Shown here piece by piece: positions 15,601 through 22,913 of a stretch of 23,241 nt of DNA. The stretch spans positions 1 through 23,241 of the forward strand of contig JAVXAN010000012.1 in assembly GCA_036660495.1 (NCBI GenBank). Reading direction: 5' to 3'. Each line of letters begins with the position of its first letter. Position 1 is the first letter of the stretch. The position numbers were made by a program, and so were the translations under genes. The notes beneath the pieces are model-generated. The model saw only the letters and a program-made list of their open reading frames with translations, searched no databases and was not told where the DNA came from. Origin of the DNA: JAVXAN01 sp036660495 (GTDB lineage Bacteria; Bacillota_I; Bacilli_A; RF39; UBA660).

Positions 15601-16205
15601 GGTTTATTTGAATCTTCTTCTTTCTTAGATCCGTCTGGTTTATTTTTTTCTTCTTCTTTTTTAGATCCGTCTGGTTTATTTGGATCTTCTTCTTTCTTAG
15701 ATCCATCTGGTTTATTTGGATCTTCTTGGCTATTATCATCTGATGACTTGGCGTCCTCAGATTCCTGACTATTTCCATCTGATGACTGAGCGTCCTCAGA
15801 TTCCTGACTATTGTCATCTGATGACTGAGCGTCCCCAGATTCCTGACTATTTCCATCTGATGACTGAGCATCCCCAGATTCCTGACTATTATCATCTGAT
15901 GACTGAGCGTCCCCAGATTCCTGACTATTTCCATCTGGTGATTGAGAGCCATCGGATCCCTGACTATTATCATCTGATGATTCAGATGGTTGTGTTTCTT
16001 CTGCACCACCTTCATTTTCACTAATTCCAGGATTAGATTCATTAACTTTTTGATCATTAATTTCACTTGAATCAGATATATCACTCATTCCGTTTTCATC
16101 TGAATTAGAAGAAACATCACTTGGTTCATAGATAAATTCTAAGTCTTCCAATTTAAAATCCACTAATTGTTCTTTTGAATTTGTTTTTTTATTACTAGAA
16201 TCCAT
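12686..16205 (-). CDS. Membrane-anchored peptidoglycan hydrolase with SpoIID-like, NlpC/P60 and CHAP domains (interrupted by an assembly gap)
   Basis: One gene split by 100 N: the N-terminal frame starts at ATG 16203-16205 (AGGTGG upstream) and the C-terminal frame ends at TAA 12686-12688. The two flanks add up to exactly 1140 codons, so they join in frame if the true gap is a multiple of three. Order: 13-residue acidic repeats; 12-residue PDGSKKEEDPNK-type repeats; a Lys/Ala-rich basic stretch; one membrane helix with a run of seven Ile (near 14920-14965); a helical region; a SpoIID-like segment (SLKNYVMGVTYQEIG, presumed catalytic Glu codon 14183-14185, then KAQMIAAKGFAVSRY); NlpC/P60 (DCSGF, Cys 13508-13510; NHVGIY, His 13349-13351); CHAP (GQCVWYA, Cys 13139-13141; GHIAVVE, His 12911-12913). 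It would open the wall for the secretion channel, as VirB1-like enzymes do. Topology puts both repeat arrays in the cytoplasm. It has its own promoter. Confidence 0.88.
15270..15726 (-). repeat. 36-bp tandem repeats encoding PDGSKKEEDPNK-type units
   Basis: About three units are seen left of the N run and six and a half right of it, nearly identical at DNA level. Variants replace DPNK with EKNK, DSNK, DLNK or NPNK. The period of 36 is a multiple of three, so other frames also stay open and give false ORFs on both strands. Confidence 0.92.
15393..15492. other. Run of exactly 100 N inside the 36-bp repeat array (assembly gap)
   Basis: The left flank ends in ...TTAGAT and the right flank resumes at GGTTTATTTGG, so a regular array lacks only six bases (CCRTCT on the plus strand) plus a whole number of 36-bp units. 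A length of 100 fits neither the repeat nor the reading frame and is probably a placeholder. Confidence 0.9.
15727..15985 (-). repeat. 39-bp tandem repeats encoding SSDDNSQESGDAQ-type units
   Basis: Seven 13-residue units, the last partial. The fourth residue alternates strictly Asp, Gly, Asp, Gly, Asp, Gly, Asp, pointing to a 78-bp higher-order unit. The array joins directly to the 36-bp array. Confidence 0.88.
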
Positions 16206-16244
16206 TATAAAACCACCTGTCCTAACTCTTTATACTATGAATAA

Positions 16245-16253
16245 ATTATAACA
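16245..16253 (-). promoter_or_regulatory. Promoter of the hydrolase-lipoprotein unit
   Basis: Extended -10 TGTTATAAT on the minus strand between the VirB4 terminator and the hydrolase start; no clear -35. Confidence 0.5.
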
Positions 16254-16261
16254 TACTGAAA

Positions 16262-16287
16262 TAAAAAAAGATACTGTTTTAGTATCT
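16262..16287 (-). terminator. Terminator after the VirB4 gene
   Basis: Arms AGATACT (16269-16275) and AGTATCT (16281-16287), loop of 5, then seven T on the minus strand (16268-16262). It lies immediately after the stop codon (16289-16291). Confidence 0.85.
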
Positions 16288-16288
16288 C

Positions 16289-18085
16289 TTATAAGCCTCC
16301 ACCTGATCCAAAAGAATCAAGCTCTGCTTCGGTTAAAACAATATCAATTTGCATTCTTCGATTACCACATACAAACAATGCCTCACCTTGATTATACTTT
16401 TTTATGCCTTCTTTTTCTTGCTCATTTAAATCAATTAATTGAGCCAAATCCTCAACTCCTTGCTTTTTTAATCCCATTACCAAGTAATAAGAAGCATTAT
16501 CAAAGATTGCCTTACCCTGGGTTATAACAGCAGGATCAGCAAAATCACTTGGTTGTTGAGTAATAAACAAGGTTCCACTGTTATATTTTCTTGCACGTCT
16601 TTGAATTTGTGCTAAGAAATCAGCTCCTATAGTGTTATTACCAGAAAGTAATATGTGAGCCTCATCTACCATTAACATTGTATTAATTGATTTATCAAGA
16701 CAATGACTCCAAGCATATTTTAATATATTAAAGAAAAGAGCGTTTCTAATGTTTTCATCAGCATTCATTAAGTCCTTAATGTTAAAAACAATAAACTTAG
16801 TAGTAGGATGAATCGTCGTATGTCCATCAAAATAGTATTTCAATTCCTTTACTAGTGGTCTTATTTTTAATTCTAATCGTTCTAAAATATCTTTTTCATG
16901 AGTTGTTTGATCACCATATGCTTCAAGCCTTCTTACTAACGTTTCATATAAATCTGAAAAAGTTGGGTATTGTTCTGAGGATAACCTAGAAAAATCAGTT
17001 TCAAATGAAATTTGAAAACGTTGATAAGTTAACTGAGCCATCTCACTAAACATAGTAAGTACGTCTTCCGTTATTGATGGATCGTAATATTTCATGAAAG
17101 CCTTTAAAAATTGAAGCGTTTTAGTTAAAACCGTATATCCTAATCCATCTTTTATTTCATCTTCATCAGCTTCTAAAATAACCTCTAATGGATTAACCAT
17201 TCCAAACTTACCGCCCTTACCTAAATCGATAAAGTCCCCTTGCATTCTAGAAACCATCTCTTCAAGTTCCCCTTCGGGATCTATTGCAACTAGCTTATAA
17301 TCATTTCTGATATAAGATCTAAGTAATAACTTGGCTGCCGTTGACTTACCACTACCAGTTGTACCTAAAATAATCATGTTAGCATTATTACGGTTATGTT
17401 CTTTCCTTATTTGATATAAAAATTGATTAAATAATATTACTCCCCCAGAAAAATCAGTTCCTATTAAGCATGATAATCCAGGATCTTTTAAACTATCAAA
17501 TATAAATGGATACATTGCAGCTATTGTTGGAGTTGTAATTGGTGTTCCAATTTGATCTTCTATGTCTTGCCTTGGAAAAATAGGAAGAATTGATTTTAAA
17601 ACTTTACTTTGTTCAAATCGAAGTGGTATTGCACGTAATTCCATTGATTCAAGGTAATTTTTAATTTGTAACTTCTTACTATCTAGTTCTTCCTTGCTAT
17701 CAGCCGTTACTACAACATGCATTTGGAAATCAAATATTCTAGATTGATTAGTAGTAATCATTTGAATAAAATCATTTAATGAATCGTAATCTTGTCTTAA
17801 CTGCTCTTGAGATGTTTTATCATTTTCTTTTTCATAATTAGTCTTTAATTCTACTAATTGTTTGTTCAACATTTTAGCCATTACTGAAAAAGGTAGTGGG
17901 ATGTGTTTAATAACTATTTTTACTCCAGAATTGTTTGATAGACTTGATAAAAATCCTGGTGATATCCACTTTGGATATGATATTACGGTTAAAATAGTAC
18001 ACCACTTATCACTTATAACAAATTCAGCGGGTTTAAATTCTAAACCCTTAGGAGCTAATTCTTTTTTTATATTCATTGAACTCAT
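16289..18085 (-). CDS. VirB4-family type IV secretion ATPase
   Basis: 598 residues. N-terminal VirB4 domain (about 1-190, including LTVISYPKWISPGFLSSLSN and IKHIPLPFSVMAKMLNKQ), then the motor domain: Walker A GTTGSGKS (241-248), VAIDPEGELEEMV, Walker B TMLMVDEAH (469-477), and FITQQPSDF with the sensor Gln pair (510-511). The best remembered relatives are the VirB4-like conjugal transfer ATPases of the CD1110 group and mycoplasma ICE ATPases. It energises substrate transfer or assembly at the cytoplasmic face. Start ATG 18083-18085 overlaps the stop of the upstream TraC-like gene by one base (TAATG), so translation is coupled. Last gene of its transcript, closed by a terminator. Confidence 0.93.
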   Translation of the reverse strand: MSSMNIKKELAPKGLEFKPAEFVISDKWCTILTVISYPKWISPGFLSSLSNNSGVKIVIKHIPLPFSVMAKMLNKQLVELKTNYEKENDKTSQEQLRQDYDSLNDFIQMITTNQSRIFDFQMHVVVTADSKEELDSKKLQIKNYLESMELRAIPLRFEQSKVLKSILPIFPRQDIEDQIGTPITTPTIAAMYPFIFDSLKDPGLSCLIGTDFSGGVILFNQFLYQIRKEHNRNNANMIILGTTGSGKSTAAKLLLRSYIRNDYKLVAIDPEGELEEMVSRMQGDFIDLGKGGKFGMVNPLEVILEADEDEIKDGLGYTVLTKTLQFLKAFMKYYDPSITEDVLTMFSEMAQLTYQRFQISFETDFSRLSSEQYPTFSDLYETLVRRLEAYGDQTTHEKDILERLELKIRPLVKELKYYFDGHTTIHPTTKFIVFNIKDLMNADENIRNALFFNILKYAWSHCLDKSINTMLMVDEAHILLSGNNTIGADFLAQIQRRARKYNSGTLFITQQPSDFADPAVITQGKAIFDNASYYLVMGLKKQGVEDLAQLIDLNEQEKEGIKKYNQGEALFVCGNRRMQIDIVLTEAELDSFGSGGGL

Positions 18086-18630
18086 TATACTAACACCGTC
18101 CCAAATTCAGTTTTTTGTCCACCATTTAAGAAGTTATCTAAAACAGTTCTTAAATCCTCGTTATTAGCTTGAGCAGAAGCAAGCCCTGCTGATGCTAAGC
18201 CGTTTATCATTAAACGCAGTTTCTTTTGAACGACTTCAACGTTTTTTTCTTTAAATAGAATATAAAATTCCATATCAGAAACACCATCATTAAAATCTTC
18301 AGCTTTCTTAAGATCTTGATTAATTAGTTTTCTAATTACTGGACTTTGAGCCTGATTATAAGCCATTTGCAACTGAGCAATATATACTGATATATCAACT
18401 TTTCTATCTGCAATTATAAGCCAAAACTCAAAATCTAAAGTATTATAAAAATCTTTTAATCTGTCTATTACATTAAACTGTTCATATTCCTCCAAAATAA
18501 ATATGTTTTTAGGAGATACTTTAACTCCAGCTACTTTTTCACCATTATCAAGCTCAATCATACTATTTACAATTGCCTTTACTGGAACAAAAGATTCCGT
18601 TGTTATATTAGAATTTTTATTTGTACTCAT
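18085..18630 (-). CDS. TraC-like domain protein (VirB4-associated)
   Basis: 181 residues, soluble. Contains FVPVKAIVNSMIELDNGEKV, then FNVIDRLKDFYNTLDFEFWL and DRKVDISVYIAQLQ, a pattern I know from the TraC-like domain placed beside or fused to PrgI and VirB4 proteins in Gram-positive and candidate-phylum conjugation loci; assignment is by pattern. The C-terminal half (MEFYILFKEKNVEVVQKKLRL) is helical. Start: ATG 18628-18630, overlapping the end of the PrgI-like gene by 14 bases, with a GGTGG about ten bases ahead. The open frame extends to 18675 but would then begin deep inside the upstream gene. It overlaps the VirB4 gene by one base. Confidence 0.75.
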   Translation of the reverse strand: MSTNKNSNITTESFVPVKAIVNSMIELDNGEKVAGVKVSPKNIFILEEYEQFNVIDRLKDFYNTLDFEFWLIIADRKVDISVYIAQLQMAYNQAQSPVIRKLINQDLKKAEDFNDGVSDMEFYILFKEKNVEVVQKKLRLMINGLASAGLASAQANNEDLRTVLDNFLNGGQKTEFGTVLV

Positions 18631-18928
18631 CGCTAGCACACCACCCTTTCCATTTAAACTGGCTACTTTCACCAAAATAAAACATATATATATTTTTCAA
18701 AACGCAAATCATATTATGATAATTTGCAATAGGCATTACTAAAAACGCACAAAATAATAAAGGAAATAAAACTGCTGCTCCACTCCAAAGTGTTTCTGGT
18801 TGGACAATTAGAAACGCAATAATGGTTATTACACTCCCAGTAATTGCAATTCCTAAATCCAGTGGTCTAAAAATATTAAATATTAATTGTGATCTTTTAG
18901 AATTAGCTGCTATTAAATATTGATTCAT
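18617..18928 (-). CDS. PrgI/VirB3-like small inner-membrane protein
   Basis: 103 residues with two adjacent membrane helices (about 26-44 and 49-68) and an amphipathic, aromatic C-terminal part (NMICVLKNIYMFYFGESSQFKWKG). Size, topology and the position directly before a TraC-like gene and VirB4 fit the PrgI family, the Gram-positive counterpart of VirB3 that anchors VirB4 to the membrane. No sequence motif decides this, so it rests on topology and context. Start ATG 18926-18928 with AAAGGAT upstream. It begins 14 bases after the VirB6-like stop and overlaps the next gene. Confidence 0.68.
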   Translation of the reverse strand: MNQYLIAANSKRSQLIFNIFRPLDLGIAITGSVITIIAFLIVQPETLWSGAAVLFPLLFCAFLVMPIANYHNMICVLKNIYMFYFGESSQFKWKGWCASDEYK

Positions 18929-18942
18929 ACTTTATATCCTTT

Positions 18943-21588
18943 CTATTTGTTTTCACCGCTTTTTTCTGCTGCTTCTATTGCGGCTTTAGCATCTTCTTTT
19001 GCCTTTATCGTTTTTCTAGAAATACCTTCTATAACTGCATTCTCACACAATTTAGCACCAGGAGTTCCAAAAATTTTCATTTCTCCGTTTATACTAACAG
19101 CAAGTGGATTATCTTTTACATTATCCGCATACTGACTATTAATATTTTCCACTTTAGTTGAAACAGTATCAAAATATTTATTCCAATCTTGTTCTGTTTT
19201 AATAGCTTGTTCTTTTGCATTTGTAAGTTTGACAACAACATCTCCACCATTATCATATACACTTATTGCATTCGATAAATTAATATTATTATTAGCATCA
19301 TTAAGGATGGTGGTTTGTTCTTTTATTTGATCTTTTATATCTTCTCGTTGATCATTAGAAAGATTTACCACATCAAGAGTATTAGTTAATCTAGTAATGT
19401 TCTCTTTAGCAGTCTTTTGTTTTACTTCATTATCAGCTTTTTCTTGAATAATGATTGATTTTGTTTCATCATCCATTTTTGCGATTTTAGAAAGATCAGT
19501 TTTCATACTATCAAAAGTCTCATTATTCATTCCAGTTGATTTCTTTATTTTATCTGTAACGTCTAATAATGATTTTGCAATATCATTAACTTGTTTTGAA
19601 GCAGCATCTTTATTTTGAGACGCATATATCGTTTCTTTTGCAAGAGCCTCTCCGTTTGACTGAACAAAACTTTTAATATCAGCTTTACCAGCTGGCGTAA
19701 TGTCTGATGATCCGTAGGCAGCAATATTCTCATGTTTTACGCCCTTGGCATCAGTTACCGTACCGTCATGGTTAATCGTACCACCATTTTCCTTAATCAA
19801 TTTTTCTCCTCGCATACTGTAAAATTCTTGTTCATTACATATGCCGCCATAACCTGCTTCTTCTCTTTCTTTATCACTTCCAGGATGTAGTAATTTATTT
19901 CTGTTTCCTGCTGCATCAATTATATTATCACTATAAAATGATTGTGCTTTTTTGTTTCCAGCAGCTTTTATTGCTCTAGCTTCCACTTCATCAGGAGTTC
20001 CAAGAACTCCATGCATTTTAGCACTTGACATATCATTAATTCTGCCTGATATTCTAGCATTAATAGGAAGGAAATCTGGTGCAAACCTGCTTAAAACAGC
20101 TTTTCCAGAAGCCTTTGCATTTGCTCTAACCTCATTCATATCTTTTGCTTTATAACCAGAAGCTGCGCCTTCAGTAATACCCTTTAAAATACCTGCAGAA
20201 CCTGCTTTAAAGGTTTGTTTACTGTTTTTTAATCCTTGTTTTATCTGATCTTTATCAAACGCGTTTTTAGCACGTGCTTTCAAATTTTCAGCATAAGTTC
20301 TTGGCTTTGATGCACCATCTGGAAGGTTACTAGCTGCTCTTGCCGCTGCCCTACTTTTTCTATCAAGTTTATCTACTTTTTGATTATGTTTTGCTGCCTT
20401 TCTAGCATTATGCATTTGACTAGCTGCAGTTAATCCTGCACCTGCCATTGTATTTATTGCCTTAGTTGCTAAACCACCAACTAAGGCAGCTCCTGCTAGT
20501 TTTTTACCAATACCAAGGCCACCTAATCCTGCACCATCTTCAACGCCAATCATATCTCCAATCCATTTTGGAGCTTTCTTAGCAAAAATCAAAACGGCAA
20601 ACATTGAGATAAGACTTCCTAACACTCCAGCACCAGTTGTTTTAATAGAACCCATTAAAATATTTATTTTTGAAATAAATAATATCATTATTGCAATTAC
20701 TGCTATTTTAATAAATAAGCTTACATAAGTTTTTCCACATGCTGTTAACCATTTTTTAATAGGACCAGAAGTTGAAGACTTAGGATCAATAAACGTAACA
20801 ATAAATATTGGTGAAATTATTTCTAAAGCAATAAGTTCAAAGGTACGAACTGCTATATCAATAGAAAAACTTATAAAAACATAAGTAACAAATATTCCCA
20901 TAAATAACATTACAAATGGAGTATAGCTATATACATACACTGATTCCTTATTATCATTTTCCACATACGTATCAATATTTTTACTAATAGTAATAATTGA
21001 GGCATCATTTTCCCATGATTTAACTGCATTTGAACATTTATCATTATTTTCACAAATTGGTTTAAGTGCTCCCGTAGGAGTAACCAACGATTCATCTGGC
21101 TTAACCATTGATCGTATAATATCATCTCTCATTTTAGCACCAGGAGAAAATGATTCACCCATGTGACCAATGTTTTGCCCAATAATTAGTCTTGAAATAT
21201 AATTACCATTCATTATTTTTGACTGAATTGTCCTTGATGCAGTAAATAACATTGGTGTAACTATCATTAATACAATAGTAATTACAATTCTACCAAGAAC
21301 ATTTCCTACGCCAGACTTACTATCCGTTAATTTTTCCGGGCTTATAATAGCATTTATTAACATAACTGCAACTTTAAAAAGCGCAAAAATACCAACAATT
21401 ATATAAGCATTACGTGTTATAGATCCTACTATTAATTTTAATTGTTCTTCTACTATAGTGTTATTAGCTAAATTCACCATTAAATTATAGGCATTATCAA
21501 TAAACGTAACCCCAATTGAATCAATAAAAAGGAACGCTTGTCTAATAACTCCCCAGGCCCAATCAGCCATAGATAACGTAAATATCAT
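18943..21588 (-). CDS. VirB6/TrbL-like polytopic channel protein with long cytoplasmic tail
   Basis: 881 residues. The first 340 hold about six membrane helices (near 60-82, 98-118, 222-243, 248-268, 288-309, 318-338) with an extracytoplasmic loop of about 100 residues (119-221) containing two Cys (ICENNDKCS). This resembles VirB6/TrbL-type proteins that line the translocation pore, and FIVTFIDPKSSTSGPIKKW is the usual post-helix segment. A Gly/Ala-rich stretch follows (350-390), then about 500 hydrophilic, charged residues with helical and coiled-coil character (e.g. NITRLTNTLDVVNLSNDQRE). Start ATG 21586-21588 with AAGGAGG upstream, located in the 12-base gap after the surface-protein stop. 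Second gene of its operon. Confidence 0.82.
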   Translation of the reverse strand: MIFTLSMADWAWGVIRQAFLFIDSIGVTFIDNAYNLMVNLANNTIVEEQLKLIVGSITRNAYIIVGIFALFKVAVMLINAIISPEKLTDSKSGVGNVLGRIVITIVLMIVTPMLFTASRTIQSKIMNGNYISRLIIGQNIGHMGESFSPGAKMRDDIIRSMVKPDESLVTPTGALKPICENNDKCSNAVKSWENDASIITISKNIDTYVENDNKESVYVYSYTPFVMLFMGIFVTYVFISFSIDIAVRTFELIALEIISPIFIVTFIDPKSSTSGPIKKWLTACGKTYVSLFIKIAVIAIMILFISKINILMGSIKTTGAGVLGSLISMFAVLIFAKKAPKWIGDMIGVEDGAGLGGLGIGKKLAGAALVGGLATKAINTMAGAGLTAASQMHNARKAAKHNQKVDKLDRKSRAAARAASNLPDGASKPRTYAENLKARAKNAFDKDQIKQGLKNSKQTFKAGSAGILKGITEGAASGYKAKDMNEVRANAKASGKAVLSRFAPDFLPINARISGRINDMSSAKMHGVLGTPDEVEARAIKAAGNKKAQSFYSDNIIDAAGNRNKLLHPGSDKEREEAGYGGICNEQEFYSMRGEKLIKENGGTINHDGTVTDAKGVKHENIAAYGSSDITPAGKADIKSFVQSNGEALAKETIYASQNKDAASKQVNDIAKSLLDVTDKIKKSTGMNNETFDSMKTDLSKIAKMDDETKSIIIQEKADNEVKQKTAKENITRLTNTLDVVNLSNDQREDIKDQIKEQTTILNDANNNINLSNAISVYDNGGDVVVKLTNAKEQAIKTEQDWNKYFDTVSTKVENINSQYADNVKDNPLAVSINGEMKIFGTPGAKLCENAVIEGISRKTIKAKEDAKAAIEAAEKSGENK

Positions 21589-21600
21589 AGTTGTCCCTCC

Positions 21601-22800
21601 TTATATACAAACACTCAATCCAAAGAATCCTAATATTACACTTAATAGTAATGGTAGTGCTAATAGCAATACGGTTGCAATGGTTCTTTTTATTGCATCA
21701 TTAACAGCTTTTTTTAGTTGTTCTTGACTATTATTAATAACGGTTGCTTTAACGAAATCAATCGTTATCATAACCATAAGTAACATTGGTGCAAAAAGAA
21801 TAACATATCTCCAGTATTCATTAATAAGTGACTTTAAATCATTATCGCATGTTAGTTTTTCGCTATTTGTACCAAGCTGATTTGTATTTCCTGATAAATT
21901 CCCAGTTGGTGGAGCTATATTTTCTTTACCCGTATCTTCATCCGCCGGGTTTTTTGGAACTTCAGCTTCAATTTCAGCACCATCTTCTTTTGATTTTTCA
22001 TTTATAATTAGTGAATCTAATTTACTTTTTCTATCTGCAGAGCTATTATTAGCACTACTTGGTAATACTGCTGTTGTAATATTTCCAACTTTATCTTTAA
22101 CCTCTAACTTTATTTCAAAATTTGAAGGCAAATCTTTAAGTGGTAAAAACGAATCTTTTCCACCAGTTCCAGTAGTAATCATATTGTTTTCATAAGAAAT
22201 ATAATAACCGCCTACTCCAGACTTGTCATCTTTTGCATCAGTATAAATGTTAAGATACGTACCATCACTTGAAATTTCAAATTTAGTTATATCAGGACCA
22301 GTTTTATCTATTTTGATCTCACGTTTTTTACTACCAAAGTCATGTATTTTACCATTGCTGTTTTTCCTGCTTGATGCAGAAACAGTAAAATATTTCCATA
22401 TATCGTTTTTAAATATAACTGAAAATTTTGCTTCTGATTTTTCAGTGTCTAGGTCAATTAATTCACCAGTACAAGTTGTACCACTTATATCACTAATAGT
22501 ATATTTAATGGACTCTAATTTTGAAAATCCTGGAGCAATGATTTTCACTAATACCTCTTTACTATCATAAGACCAACCATTGCCTTTTACAACATCTAAA
22601 TCAACGGCACCTCCAGTATCATTATTATCACCATATTTAATTTTAGAAATGGTTCCACCCCACTCAGTTAAACAACCATCAGCTTGTAGTAATTTCAAAT
22701 CACGTTTAGTTTCAATTATACTTTTACTATTAAAGTTAATAATAAAAGCTACTAAAAAAATAAAAGTTGTAATAATTGCATATTTTAATTTATTTTTCAT
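21601..22800 (-). CDS. Surface protein with Ig-like modules and a C-terminal two-helix pilin-like unit
   Basis: 399 residues. N-terminal hydrophobic helix (7-24) acting as signal or anchor; an extracytoplasmic region with bacterial Ig-like hallmarks (DKTGPDI at 166-171, DDKSGVGGYYISYE and VKDKVGNIT at 235-242); a Pro/Asn-rich linker (about 280-315); then Cys318, two membrane helices (331-350 and 373-395) with a Lys-rich loop between, and Cys398 next to the C-terminus. The last 80 residues resemble the neighbouring pilin-like protein (22914-23241). Start: ATG 22798-22800 with AAAGGTG four bases ahead; the frame runs ten codons further upstream without a site. First gene of the transcript leading to VirB4; likely a surface-exposed part of the machine or an adhesin. 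Function inferred. Confidence 0.75.
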   Translation of the reverse strand: MKNKLKYAIITTFIFLVAFIINFNSKSIIETKRDLKLLQADGCLTEWGGTISKIKYGDNNDTGGAVDLDVVKGNGWSYDSKEVLVKIIAPGFSKLESIKYTISDISGTTCTGELIDLDTEKSEAKFSVIFKNDIWKYFTVSASSRKNSNGKIHDFGSKKREIKIDKTGPDITKFEISSDGTYLNIYTDAKDDKSGVGGYYISYENNMITTGTGGKDSFLPLKDLPSNFEIKLEVKDKVGNITTAVLPSSANNSSADRKSKLDSLIINEKSKEDGAEIEAEVPKNPADEDTGKENIAPPTGNLSGNTNQLGTNSEKLTCDNDLKSLINEYWRYVILFAPMLLMVMITIDFVKATVINNSQEQLKKAVNDAIKRTIATVLLLALPLLLSVILGFFGLSVCI

Positions 22801-22845
22801 ATAACACCTTTCAACACCTATCGTGCACACTAATATCTTAATACT

Positions 22846-22854
22846 ATAATAACA
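22846..22854 (-). promoter_or_regulatory. Possible promoter of the surface protein-VirB4 operon
   Basis: Extended -10 TGTTATTAT on the minus strand between the upstream terminator and the surface-protein start; only a T-run stands at the -35 position. Confidence 0.35.
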
Positions 22855-22864
22855 TTTTTTGCAT

Positions 22865-22909
22865 AAAAAAAAAGCTTATTTTGAAAATTAATTCAAAAAA
22901 AGACTTTTT
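22865..22909 (-). terminator. Terminator after the pilin-like gene
   Basis: Imperfect long stem, arms 22869-22885 and 22892-22909 with one bulge and one mismatch, followed by a run of nine T on the minus strand (22873-22865). Confidence 0.65.
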
Positions 22910-22913
22910 ATTT

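Noticed and set aside
15270..15985. Regularly spaced repeats as a CRISPR array
   Set aside because: Units of 36 and 39 bp are contiguous with no variable spacers, are translated in frame, and no cas genes are present.
15258..16024. Plus-strand open frames across the repeat arrays
   Set aside because: Antisense shadows of the tandem repeats, with repetitive Phe/Ser/Leu or His/Leu composition and no ribosome-binding sites.
15493..16084. Open frame beginning MIYLIQVKLMIKK and running through the repeats into the hydrolase C-terminus
   Set aside because: It joins the C-terminal frame only because the N run is 100 long. Both repeat periods (39 and 36 bp) are multiples of three and leave alternative frames open. 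The frame starting at 16205 has a ribosome-binding site, a promoter and repeat-encoded sequence matching the far side of the gap.
20910..21125. 71-codon frame inside the VirB6-like gene on the same strand
   Set aside because: Out-of-frame shadow within a well-supported membrane protein gene, without its own ribosome-binding site.
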